Of a stretch of DNA of 64,000 nucleotides, positions 1 through 7,821 are shown piece by piece; within the stretch, counting starts at the first letter, position 1, and each line of letters begins with the position of its first letter. The DNA is from Streptomyces shenzhenensis (GTDB lineage: Bacteria; Actinomycetota; Actinomycetes; Streptomycetales; Streptomycetaceae). The stretch is from the NCBI RefSeq assembly GCF_003688995.1, contig NZ_PENI01000002.1, positions 62,001 to 126,000 of the forward strand, in the 5' to 3' direction. The position numbers and the translations under genes are program-made. Under the pieces are notes generated by a model. That model did no database searches, had not been told where the DNA came from, and worked only from the letters and a program-made list of their open reading frames with translations.

Positions 1-606
1 GGCCACGACGTACGCTTCCTGCACCTCGACGTCACCGACACCGCCACCGCGGACCTCGCCGCCAAGCGCATCGAGGAAGAAGCCGGCCGACTCGACATCC
101 TCGTCAACAACGCCGGCATCAGCACACCCTGGCAACCCCCCAGCCAGACCCCGCTGGACGACATGCGCCGCAGCTTCGAGACCAACGTCCTCGGCGTCAT
201 CACCGTCACCAACGCCATGCTGCCGCTGCTGCGCCGTTCCGAAGCCGCCCGCATCGTCAACATCAGCAGCGTGATCGGGTCGCTCACCGCCGCCGCCGAG
301 AACCACGACCCCACCGGTGCCTTCCCCGACGGGAGCTTCCCCAACACCCTCGGATACCCCGTCTCCAAAACCGCCGTGAACGCCCTCACCGTCATGTACG
401 CCAACGAACTGCGTGACGAAGGCATCCTGGTCAACGCCGTCTCCCCGAACTGGGTACCGACCGACGCCAACGGCCACACCGGCCTCCTGACCCTGGAACA
501 GGGCGCGCGCCTCCCCGTCGCGATGGCCACACTTCCCGACGGGGGACCCACCGGCACCTTCACCTGCGCCGATCACACAGGAAGTGGCCTCGCCCTGCCC
601 TGGTGA
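1..606 (+). CDS. SDR-family oxidoreductase (5' truncated by window edge)
   Basis: The reading frame is open from the first base, so the N-terminal nucleotide-binding part lies outside the window. The visible part carries the short-chain dehydrogenase NNAG motif (about codons 37-40) and a later YPVSK that fits the catalytic YxxxK, followed by the usual VNAVSP strand. The protein is probably a cytosolic NAD(P)-dependent oxidoreductase. The C-terminus (after the PTDANG segment) is short and lacks the terminal segments that set substrate range. Substrate cannot be assigned. It ends just before a strong hairpin and faces the convergent transglycosylase gene. Confidence 0.85.
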   Translation, partial: GHDVRFLHLDVTDTATADLAAKRIEEEAGRLDILVNNAGISTPWQPPSQTPLDDMRRSFETNVLGVITVTNAMLPLLRRSEAARIVNISSVIGSLTAAAENHDPTGAFPDGSFPNTLGYPVSKTAVNALTVMYANELRDEGILVNAVSPNWVPTDANGHTGLLTLEQGARLPVAMATLPDGGPTGTFTCADHTGSGLALPW

Positions 607-640
607 GGTCCGGCAGACTCCGCCCCCGCAAGCGACGGCC

Positions 641-672
641 GCGCCCTCGCACCGGGCGGGGTGCGAGGGCGC
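641..672. terminator. Bidirectional hairpin terminator
   Basis: A perfect 13-bp inverted repeat (arm GCGCCCTCGCACC) with a 6-base loop lies between the convergent SDR and transglycosylase genes. There is no T-tract, as is common for Streptomyces terminators, and it could serve both genes. Confidence 0.75.
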
Positions 673-692
673 GGACGTCTGCGCGGAGCGGC

Positions 693-1106
693 TCAGTACC
701 AGCCGTTGGCCTGCCAGAAGCTCCAGGCGGCGGTCGGGCTGCCGTAGCGGGAGTTCATGTAGTCCAGGCCCCACTTGATCTGGGTGGACGCGTTGGTCTT
801 CCAGTCGGAGCCCGCGGACGACATCTTGTGGGCCGGGAGCGCCTGGACGAGGCCGTAGGCGCCGGAGGAGCTGTTGGTGGCGGTGACGTTCCAGCCGCTC
901 TCGCGTTCGACGATCTTGCTGAACGCGTCGTACTGCGCGGCGTCCGGAATCATCTGCTTCGCGACCGTGCGGGCCGAGGAGTCCGAGGTGGTGGCGGCCT
1001 GGGCGGGTGCCGAGGACAGCACCATGCCGGTCGTGGCGGCGGCCACGGCGGCGACGGCGAGGGCCTTCTTGGGGGCGGCGAAGCGACGGATGAACGAGAC
1101 GGACAC
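693..1106 (-). CDS. Small secreted lytic transglycosylase (SLT fold)
   Basis: A 137-residue secreted protein. A basic start, a hydrophobic stretch and an AQA cleavage site near residue 37 form a Sec signal peptide. The mature part has ERESGWN (about 67-73; Glu69 is the likely catalytic acid of the ESG motif) and GAYGLVQ (82-88), the hallmarks of soluble lytic transglycosylases, followed by the family's usual YGSPxxAWxFWQxxxWY ending. It would cleave peptidoglycan glycan strands outside the cell, probably in growth or germination. The GTG start at 1106 is chosen because an AGAGG lies 6 bases upstream and the signal peptide begins there; a longer in-frame extension to 1364 has no such features. 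The gene stands alone and is preceded by a structured leader. Confidence 0.85.
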   Translation of the reverse strand: MSVSFIRRFAAPKKALAVAAVAAATTGMVLSSAPAQAATTSDSSARTVAKQMIPDAAQYDAFSKIVERESGWNVTATNSSSGAYGLVQALPAHKMSSAGSDWKTNASTQIKWGLDYMNSRYGSPTAAWSFWQANGWY

Positions 1107-1143
1107 GGAGAACCTCTTGCGTCGGGGACAGGGAGCCGCCCTC

Positions 1144-1182
1144 CGTACGCGTCCCCTCCGCTTCCGGCGGTGGGGGCGTACG
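1144..1182 (-). promoter_or_regulatory. Structured 5' leader hairpin of the transglycosylase gene
   Basis: A 7-bp perfect inverted repeat (CGTACGC/GCGTACG) nested with a CCCC/GGGG pairing lies about 40-75 bases upstream of the start. Some Streptomyces cell-wall hydrolase genes carry c-di-AMP riboswitches, but the conserved core of that motif is not recognisable here. The role is unknown. Confidence 0.3.
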
Positions 1183-1457
1183 TCGGCGCCGCGACCCGGG
1201 TGGGTCCGCCGGCGCCTGGCGACGGATCCAGAGAAGCAGCCCCGAAAGTCGTCCGCAATGACCCCTTTTACTAGTGGTGACCGAATTGAGGGGAAAGGTG
1301 ATTTGTGTGATCCGGCTCGCATGATGCAGGTCAGTGGGGGTGCGTTCGCGGATATATGGGACAAACTGGACCGCTATCCGGCTTCGTAGGTGACGTGGGT
1401 CATGTGGGGCGGATCACCGGGCCGCCGACAGACCGCGCACGGGCGCTCACCCTGGGG

Positions 1458-2285
1458 TCAACGGCCGGGGGCGTCGAATGTGACCGCGGTCTCGAACGCG
1501 GCCCGCCGGGTGGCCCGGCGCAGCGCGCGCAGCAGCGCCGGGCCGAGCGTGAGGGTCAGCACCACCGTGCAGAGGGCCCGGCCCAGGTCCCAGCCCAGCG
1601 AGGTCGCCAGGCAGTACGCGACGAACCGGGCCAGGTTGGCGGGGACCGCGGCCTGCGGGTCGAAGGCGATGTTCGAGGCCAGGGCGCCCATGAAGGGCCA
1701 GCCGGCGAGGTTCATGACGGTGCCGTAGGCGAACGCGGCGAGGAAGCCGTAGCCGGCGAGCAGGGCGAGTTCGGCGCGCCCGCGCAGCCGGTCGGGGCCC
1801 GGGAGCAGGCCCGCGCCCATGGCGAACCAGCCCATCGCCAGCATCTGGAACGGCAGCCACGGCCCCACGCCGCCGGTGAGCAGCGCGGACGCAAACATGG
1901 TGAGCGAGCCCAGCACGAAGCCGAAGCCGGGGCCCAGGACGCGTCCGCTGAGCACCATCAGGAAGAACATGGGCTCGATGCCCGCCGTGCCCGCGCCGAT
2001 CGGCCGCAGCGCCGCTCCGGTCGCGGCCAGCACGCCCAGCATGGCCACCGCCTTCGGGCCAAGCCCCGACTCGGAGATCGCCGCGGCGACGACCGCGAGC
2101 AGCAGCACCAGCAGGCCGGCGAAGAGCCACGGCGCGTCCTGCGCGTGCGCGCTGATCTGCGAGGCGGGCGGGGCGAGGAAGGGCCACCCGAAGGCGACCA
2201 CCCCGACGGCGCCGACGAGCAGGAGCGCGGCGGCGGAACGGGCCCCGATCCGAACGGCGCGGGCCTGCCGGGTCGGCACGCTCAT
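1458..2285 (-). CDS. ECF transporter S component, probably cobalamin-specific
   Basis: A 275-residue integral membrane protein with about six hydrophobic segments, as expected for the substrate-binding S subunit of an energy-coupling-factor importer. It is the last gene of a five-gene leftward operon. Its ATG (2285) overlaps the stop of the ATPase gene by four bases (ATGA), indicating translational coupling. The sequence alone does not name the ligand. The cobalamin riboswitch at the head of the operon makes vitamin B12 or a corrinoid precursor the most likely substrate, in the manner of CbrT-like S components. An ORF extending to 2321 lies inside the upstream gene and is rejected as the start. 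Confidence 0.8.
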   Translation of the reverse strand: MSVPTRQARAVRIGARSAAALLLVGAVGVVAFGWPFLAPPASQISAHAQDAPWLFAGLLVLLLAVVAAAISESGLGPKAVAMLGVLAATGAALRPIGAGTAGIEPMFFLMVLSGRVLGPGFGFVLGSLTMFASALLTGGVGPWLPFQMLAMGWFAMGAGLLPGPDRLRGRAELALLAGYGFLAAFAYGTVMNLAGWPFMGALASNIAFDPQAAVPANLARFVAYCLATSLGWDLGRALCTVVLTLTLGPALLRALRRATRRAAFETAVTFDAPGR

Positions 2286-4285
2286 TTCAGCGCCTCCCGT
2301 ACCTGGGCCACTGTGAGCCATTCCTGCGGGGCGAGGATCTTGGTGACCTGGGGGGCGAAAGAGGGTGAGGAGACCACGATGTCGGCGGTCGGGCCGTCGG
2401 CGATCACCTCACCGTCGGCGAGCAGCACCACCCGGTGTGCCAGCTCGGCGGCCAACTCCACGTCGTGTGTGGCCAGGACGACGGCGTGGCCCTCGGCGGC
2501 GAGCCCGCGCAGCAGCGCGACCAGGCGGGCCTTGGCCGCGTAGTCGAGGCCGCGGGTCGGCTCGTCCAGCAGGAGCAGCGGCGGGCGGGCGGCCAGCACC
2601 ACGGCCAGGGCGAGCGCCAGCCGCTGGCCCTCGGACAGGTCACGCGGGTGCGTGTCGTCGGTGATCCCGGGCAGCAGCTCGGACACCAGCGCACGGCAGG
2701 TACCCGGCTCGGCACCCGCGTCCCGGTCGGCGGCGGCACACTCGGCGCCCACGGTGTCGGCGTACAGCAGATCACGAGGCTCCTGCGGCACCAGCCCCAC
2801 CACCCGCACCAACTCCCGCGGCGCAGTACGCCCCGGAACGACCCCACCGACCCGCACACTCCCCACACCGACCTCGACCACCCCGACCAGAGCATTGAGC
2901 AACGTGGACTTCCCGGCCCCGTTACGCCCCATAAGAGCGACGATCTCCCCCCGGCCAACCCTGAGATCAACCCCACGCAAAGCCTCAACGCCTCCCCGCC
3001 GCACCACCACCCCCTCAAGGACCGCGGGGAACGGCGCGAAGGTCTCCGACGGTGCCGCGGTCGGGTGACGGCGGGTCACGGGCGGCGGGCCCGTGTTCGG
3101 GCCAGGCGCGTCGGCCGATTCGGGCGAGGGTCCGGCAGCGTCCTGAGGCGGCGCGGGCAACGCCACACCCGCACCCGACCGACGACGGTTCGCGCCCCAA
3201 AGGGGCGCGGGGAACTGCGCGAAGGGCCCCGACGGAGCCGCACTCGACCGACGACGGTTCGTGCCCCGAAGGGGCGCGGGGAACTGCGCGATCAGCCACG
3301 ACGCAGCCGCACCCAAACGACGACGGGTCGCGCCCTGAAGGGGCGCGGGGAACGGCGCGAAGGACCCCGACGCTGCCGCAGCCGAACGACGACGCTCCAC
3401 GGCCCTCCCGGCGGAGCCCCGCGCGGTCGGGCGACGCCCGGTCACAGGCGGCGGGCCCGCAGGAGCGAGGTCAGCGAGGCGCACCCGCAGCCCGGCCGCG
3501 CGGCGACGCGCATCGCGGACAGTAAGGGGCACCGGAGCCCACCCCGCCAGCCGACCAAGGTCCACCACCGGCGGAAACACCGGAGACACCCCCATCACCT
3601 CAGCGGCAGCGCCCAGCACAGGCACACCCCCCACCGAAGGCAACAACAGCACCTGATCCGCGTACTGAACCACCCGCTCCAACCGATGCTCAGCCATCAG
3701 CACAGTCGTCCCCAGGTCATGCACCAGACGCTGAAGCACCGCAAGCACCTCCTCCGCAGCAGCCGGATCCAACGCCGACGTAGGTTCATCGAGCACCAGC
3801 ACCCGCGGATGCGGAGTGAGCACCGACCCGATAGCGACCCGCTGCCGCTGCCCACCGGACAACGTGGCGATCGGCCGGTCCCGCAGATCCGCCAGCCCCA
3901 GCAGATCCAGCGTCTCCTCGACCCGCCGCCGCATCACGGCCGGCGCCAGCCCCAACGACTCCATCCCGTAGGCGAGTTCGTCCTCCACCGTGTCCGTCAC
4001 GAAGTGCGCCAGCGGATCCTGCCCCACCGTGCCGACCACATCGGCGAGTTCGCGCGGCTTGTGCGTACGGGTGTCCCGCCCCGCGACCGTGACCCGGCCG
4101 CGCAGGGTGCCACCCGTGAAGTGCGGGACGAGCCCGCCGACCGCACCGAGCACCGTGGACTTGCCGACCCCGGACGGACCGACGAGCAGCACGAGTTCAC
4201 CCTCGGGCACCTCGAAGTCCAGCCCCCGGACGACGGGTTCGACGGCACCGTCGTACGTCACGCTGACGTCCTCGAAGCGGATCAC
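2282..4285 (-). CDS. ecfA: ECF transporter double ATPase (fused EcfA1-EcfA2)
   Basis: A 667-residue fusion of two ABC ATPase domains that power the B12-type ECF importer. Domain 1 has Walker A GPSGVGKS (36-43), signature LSGGQRQRVAIG and Walker B VLVLDEPTSALD. Domain 2 has Walker A GRNGAGKST (about 454), a variant signature LSEGQ, Walker B LLLLDEPTRGLD and the switch histidine in ATHDVEL. The start is GTG at 4285 with AAGGAG five bases upstream and a GTGA overlap with ecfT. Oddly, the linker (about residues 280-425) is not normal protein sequence: it is built from three 69-bp units of a Streptomyces interspersed repeat plus a decayed fourth, all in frame, giving 23-residue repeats around QFPAPLxGxNRRR. 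The linker is probably flexible and unstructured. Confidence 0.9.
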   Translation of the reverse strand: MIRFEDVSVTYDGAVEPVVRGLDFEVPEGELVLLVGPSGVGKSTVLGAVGGLVPHFTGGTLRGRVTVAGRDTRTHKPRELADVVGTVGQDPLAHFVTDTVEDELAYGMESLGLAPAVMRRRVEETLDLLGLADLRDRPIATLSGGQRQRVAIGSVLTPHPRVLVLDEPTSALDPAAAEEVLAVLQRLVHDLGTTVLMAEHRLERVVQYADQVLLLPSVGGVPVLGAAAEVMGVSPVFPPVVDLGRLAGWAPVPLTVRDARRRAAGLRVRLADLAPAGPPPVTGRRPTARGSAGRAVERRRSAAAASGSFAPFPAPLQGATRRRLGAAASWLIAQFPAPLRGTNRRRSSAAPSGPFAQFPAPLWGANRRRSGAGVALPAPPQDAAGPSPESADAPGPNTGPPPVTRRHPTAAPSETFAPFPAVLEGVVVRRGGVEALRGVDLRVGRGEIVALMGRNGAGKSTLLNALVGVVEVGVGSVRVGGVVPGRTAPRELVRVVGLVPQEPRDLLYADTVGAECAAADRDAGAEPGTCRALVSELLPGITDDTHPRDLSEGQRLALALAVVLAARPPLLLLDEPTRGLDYAAKARLVALLRGLAAEGHAVVLATHDVELAAELAHRVVLLADGEVIADGPTADIVVSSPSFAPQVTKILAPQEWLTVAQVREALK
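3015..3425 (+). repeat. In-frame cluster of 69-bp interspersed repeats inside ecfA
   Basis: GGGGCGCGGGGAAC starts at 3202, 3271 and 3340, exactly 69 bases (23 codons) apart, each followed by a diverged CAGCCACGACG-like and CGACGACGG-like segment. A decayed copy lies near 3022. The flanks at about 3060-3098 and 3426-3460 are also near-duplicates of each other. The same unit occurs in intergenic DNA at 7535-7800 and, inverted, at 25500-25765. Confidence 0.85.
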
Positions 4286-5391
4286 GACGACTCCTTGGGG
4301 ACCACGAGCGCGGGCAACAGGGCGAGGAGTACGGCCGCCGCCGGCCACAGCGGCAGCGCGGGCGCGGTGAGCGGCACGACCCCGGGATGCAGCGCCGCCG
4401 GATCCCGGGCCGCGGCCAGCGCGAGCAGCGCGGCGACCGCGGCACCGGACCCGGCGACCAGCCAGGCGCGCGCGTTCCACGGGTCGGGCCGGTACCGGGT
4501 GCGCGGCGAGCGCCGACCGCCGAGCCGCAGCCCCGCGAGGGCCGCGACGACCCCGGCACCCAGCACCGGCAGCCCGTACGTGCCGCCCTCGGCGGTGAGC
4601 AGCCCGTACGTGCCCGCGCAGACGCCGAGCAGCCCGCCCAGGGTGAGCGCGGCGGTCGTACGGCGGACCGCGACGGGCACGGCGGCGGTACGGCCGTAGC
4701 CGCGGGCGTCCATCGCGGCGGCCAGCGCGACGGAGCGTTCCAGGGCGCCCTCAAGGACCGGCAGGCCCACCTGGAGCAGACCGCGCACGCCCCGGTCCGG
4801 GCGGCCCCGCAGCCGGCGCGCGGCCCGCAGCCGCTGCACGTCCGCGATCAGGTTCGGCGCGAAGGTGAGCGCGACGACCACGGCCACGCCGATCTCGTAC
4901 AGGGCGCCCGGCAGGGACTTGAGGAGGCGGGCCGGGTTGGCGAGGGCGTTCGCCGCGCCGACGCAGATCAGCAGCGTGGCCAGCCGCAGACCGTCGTACA
5001 GCGCGAAGACCAGCGACTCGGCGGTGACCCGGCCGCCCAGCCGGATGCCCTGCGCCCAGTACGGAAGCGGGACTTCGGGGAGGGTGACGAGGACGTGCGT
5101 ACCGGGGATCGGGGAGCCGAGGACCACCGCGAAGACGAGGCGGACGACGAGAACGGCGAGCGCCAGCTTGGCGAACGCCGTGTAGGACCGGGCCCAGGGC
5201 GCGGAGCTGCGATGGGTGGCCACCACATAGCCCGCCGCCGCGACGAGCAGCCCGAGCAGCAGCGGATTGGTCGTCCGGCTCGCCCCGACGCCGAGCCCGA
5301 GCGCCCACACCCACCAGGCCCCGGAATGCACGACGTTGCCCCGCCGCGGCCGGGACACGGGCACACGTGCGGCGTCGGCTCCCTTACCCAT
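4282..5391 (-). CDS. ecfT: ECF transporter T component
   Basis: A 369-residue membrane protein that couples the ATPases to the S component. It has several hydrophobic helices and two alanine-arginine-glycine coupling motifs, one in the RLRAARRLRG segment and one in AAAMDARGYG, as in EcfT/CbiQ proteins. The family usually has 200-270 residues; the extra length here is a C-terminal membrane extension with three to four further hydrophobic stretches. The ATG at 5391 overlaps the preceding gene by eight bases and follows an in-frame region without coding features. It is the third gene of the riboswitch-controlled operon. Confidence 0.88.
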   Translation of the reverse strand: MGKGADAARVPVSRPRRGNVVHSGAWWVWALGLGVGASRTTNPLLLGLLVAAAGYVVATHRSSAPWARSYTAFAKLALAVLVVRLVFAVVLGSPIPGTHVLVTLPEVPLPYWAQGIRLGGRVTAESLVFALYDGLRLATLLICVGAANALANPARLLKSLPGALYEIGVAVVVALTFAPNLIADVQRLRAARRLRGRPDRGVRGLLQVGLPVLEGALERSVALAAAMDARGYGRTAAVPVAVRRTTAALTLGGLLGVCAGTYGLLTAEGGTYGLPVLGAGVVAALAGLRLGGRRSPRTRYRPDPWNARAWLVAGSGAAVAALLALAAARDPAALHPGVVPLTAPALPLWPAAAVLLALLPALVVPKESS

Positions 5392-6034
5392 CCCGGCGCC
5401 GACGGGCCTGCCAGAAGGCCGCCGTGCCCAGCAGGACGACGGCTGCCCCGCCCGCCCACAGGCCGATCGACGGACCGCCGCCCCCGGTGGCCGCAGGCTC
5501 CTTCGCGGCGGTCGTCGGCTTCTCACCGCCGGCCGCCACCTGCTCGCCGCAGCCCGTGCGCGGGTATCCGGCGATGGCACACAGCAGGGCGTTGGCGTCG
5601 TAGCGCAGCGGCCCCGCGACCGCCGCCAGCGCCTCGGCGGTCGTCGCGTCGGGCGCGACCGCCGCGCAGGCGGTCCGTGCCGACGGCGGCGTCTCGTCCC
5701 CGGGCGCGTCCGCCGCCGTACCGAAGTCGAGGACCAGCGCCACCCGCTTGCGGCCCTCCCGTTCGGGCGTCTGCGCGCAGATCGCGGCGAAGCGGGCCGT
5801 GCCGCGCGGGCGCGTGGCGTCGGCGGAGTCCTCGCTCACCGCGAACCGGAAGCCCTGCACGGCACCGTCGGCGGGGCGGGCCGTCGACGGGCCCTCGGTC
5901 GCGTACGTCCACCGGTCGCCGTCGCGCTCCCAGAACGACCAGTAGCGGTAGCCGACGGCCTGCGCCTGGCCCGCGGCCCCCCAGACCAGGAGGGCGGCCA
6001 GCAGCAGGAGCGCGCCGCGCCGGACGCGGGTCAC
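5384..6034 (-). CDS. Secreted, membrane-anchored SCO2322-like protein
   Basis: A 216-residue protein with an N-terminal signal peptide (hydrophobic core about 8-20, AQA cleavage near 25), an extracellular region with four cysteines, and a C-terminal transmembrane helix followed by QARRRRDG. It resembles the Streptomyces SCO2322 family as I recall it, a family without a known activity. Its position between the barrel protein and EcfT, with a GTGA overlap at 6034, ties it to B12 uptake. I infer an extracellular ligand-capturing or presenting role, possibly equivalent to the beta domain of intrinsic factor. That is untested. Confidence 0.7.
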   Translation of the reverse strand: MTRVRRGALLLLAALLVWGAAGQAQAVGYRYWSFWERDGDRWTYATEGPSTARPADGAVQGFRFAVSEDSADATRPRGTARFAAICAQTPEREGRKRVALVLDFGTAADAPGDETPPSARTACAAVAPDATTAEALAAVAGPLRYDANALLCAIAGYPRTGCGEQVAAGGEKPTTAAKEPAATGGGGPSIGLWAGGAAVVLLGTAAFWQARRRRDG

Positions 6035-7254
6035 AGCTGCTGCTTTCTGCGGCTGCTGAGCAGGAAGCCGATGCCGGCGCCCGCGGCCAGACCGGTGCCG
6101 ACCATCCACCAGACGCCGGCGCCCGAGCCGCCGTCGTCCTTCTCAGCCGTCTTGGTTGGCTTGGTCGGCTGCGGTGCCGGGCCGGTCGCGTTGAGCGCCC
6201 GCACCAGGTCCGTGCCGCCGAAGTCCCGTGGGTCCGTGCCGGTGGCGTGCGCCGCGAAGACCAACTGGGCGTACGCGGCAGGTCCGCTCTGCTTCGCCCA
6301 GGCCGCCGCGTTCTGCTCCAGCCACGCCAGCGGCTTCGCCGCCCGGTCCGCACCGCCCTGCGCGGCGAGCGCGACGACCGCGTCGGCGGTGTTGCCGTAG
6401 TCGGGCTGCTCGGGGGCGCCGGCCAGCGCGGAGGTGAGGTGGCCGTCCGCGGCGACGGCCTTCGCGAGATACCCGGCGCCGTTGGCCGCGGCCTGTTCGG
6501 GGGTGAGCGGGTCCGGCTCGGCACAGCCAGTCCCGGACCCGTTGCCGGACTTACCTGATTTGCCTGGCTTTGCGTCGAAGCCCGCGCCCAGGGCGCCCAC
6601 CACGGCCGCCGCGGTGGCGTCCGCGTTGGCGGTCAACGCGCCCTTCTTGTCCGGCTGGTAGGCGAAGGCGCCCGCGCCCTCGCCCGTGCAGGGCAGGGCC
6701 AGCTTCAGCAACGCGTCGTACGGGGATCTGCCGCCCTTGGTGACCTCCGCGGGCCGCTCACCGGCCGCCGCGAGCGCGCCGATGACCACCCCCGTGGAGT
6801 TCGCGTCGCTCGCGCCGCCCGGCGCGTAGCCCCAGCCGCCGTCCTCGTTCTGCACCGACTTCAGCCAGGTCACCGCCTTGCCGGTGGTGTCCTCGTGCCC
6901 GCCGAGCGCCGACAGGGCCTGGACGGCGGCGGCCGTGCTGTTGCTGTCGACCATCACCTTGGCGTCGCAGGCCCGCGCGGGCTCGGCGCGGAACGCGGCG
7001 AACGCGCCGTTCGCGCACTGCTGACCGGTCAGCCAGTCGACTGCCTTGGCGGCGGGCGTCACGGACACCGTGTGCTGGGCGAGCAGCGCCAGCGACTGCC
7101 GCCAGACGCCGTCGTACGTCGGGTCCGTGCCGCCGTACAGCCCGGACGGGAGCACCGTCGACGGGGACGGCGAGGGGCTCGCGGCCAGGGCGGGCGATGC
7201 GGCGGCGAGCACACCGGCGGCGGCCAGGGCCGCTGCGCTGCGGCGGACGTTCAT
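6031..7254 (-). CDS. Surface alpha/alpha-barrel protein (prenyltransferase/transcobalamin-like repeats)
   Basis: A 407-residue secreted protein. A signal peptide (ASPALA|A near 24) and a low-complexity SPSPSPS stretch precede helical repeats (WLTGQQCANGAF, WLKSVQNEDGGWGY and others) of the squalene cyclase/prenyltransferase-repeat type. This fold is also the alpha domain of intrinsic factor and transcobalamin. A C-terminal transmembrane helix with an SSRRKQQL tail anchors it to the outer face of the membrane. It is the first gene after a cobalamin riboswitch, so a B12-binding receptor feeding the ECF importer is the best inference; terpene cyclase activity is unlikely because the protein is exported. 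The ATG at 7254 has a GAGAGG upstream. Confidence 0.8.
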   Translation of the reverse strand: MNVRRSAAALAAAGVLAAASPALAASPSPSPSTVLPSGLYGGTDPTYDGVWRQSLALLAQHTVSVTPAAKAVDWLTGQQCANGAFAAFRAEPARACDAKVMVDSNSTAAAVQALSALGGHEDTTGKAVTWLKSVQNEDGGWGYAPGGASDANSTGVVIGALAAAGERPAEVTKGGRSPYDALLKLALPCTGEGAGAFAYQPDKKGALTANADATAAAVVGALGAGFDAKPGKSGKSGNGSGTGCAEPDPLTPEQAAANGAGYLAKAVAADGHLTSALAGAPEQPDYGNTADAVVALAAQGGADRAAKPLAWLEQNAAAWAKQSGPAAYAQLVFAAHATGTDPRDFGGTDLVRALNATGPAPQPTKPTKTAEKDDGGSGAGVWWMVGTGLAAGAGIGFLLSSRRKQQL

Positions 7255-7275
7255 GGTCGGCGGGTGCCTCTCTTC

Positions 7276-7470
7276 GCGGTTCGGTTCGCGAGGAAGCCGG
7301 GCAGCACGGGACACCCCGGGCGGCTCGGCCCCGTAAACCTCGACGGTGCCGTGCGTGGGCGGTCAACGTCCCGCCCGAGGCAGTCCGGCTCACCGAACCC
7401 GAAGGCCCGGTTCACGGTTGCGGGTCAGCGCCGGATTCCCACCGGCTTCCCCCCGAACGAACGCAATGAC
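7276..7470 (-). promoter_or_regulatory. Cobalamin riboswitch
   Basis: Read on the minus strand, 7451-7410 gives GGGAAGCCGGTG, AATCCGG and CTGACCCGCAACCGTGA in order, the conserved core of adenosylcobalamin riboswitches. It is followed by a B12-box-like AGCCGGACTGCCTC (7390-7377). The element ends shortly before the ribosome site of the barrel-protein gene, so B12 excess would shut down translation or transcription of the whole uptake operon. Confidence 0.92.
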
Positions 7471-7529
7471 ACCCCACCCACTCTACCGACCGCCCCTCAC
7501 CCCCCAGAGAGACGGCCACAACAACGCCT

Positions 7530-7800
7530 CCGAAGGGGCGCGGGGAACGGCGCGATCAGCCACGACGCTGCCGCACCCGAACGACAACGGGTCGCGCCCG
7601 ATAGGGGCGCGGGGAACTGCGCGACAAGCCACGACGATCCCGCAGATGCCCACCGAGCGTCGTTTTTCTTGGGGGCGCGGGGAACGGCGCGATCAGCCAC
7701 GATGCCGCCGCACCCGACCGACGACGGGTCGCGCCCGATAGGGGCGCGGGGAACGGCGCGACAAGCCACAATGCACCCGCACCCGCCCACCGACAATCGA
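7530..7800 (+). repeat. Four tandem copies of the 69-bp interspersed repeat
   Basis: GGGGCGCGGGGAAC begins at 7535, 7604, 7672 and 7741 (spacings 69, 68, 69). Copies alternate GATCAGCCACGA and GACAAGCCACGA, and several contain the stem GCGCCC-GATA-GGGGCGC. The cluster lies between the riboswitch and the convergent end of the MBL gene. It matches the units inside ecfA. Confidence 0.85.
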
Positions 7801-7821
7801 GCCACTCCCGAAGGCCCCCCG

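Noticed and set aside
1107..1300. c-di-AMP (ydaO) riboswitch
   Set aside because: The conserved core blocks (GGGUGAAUC and related) are not found, although the gene type would fit.
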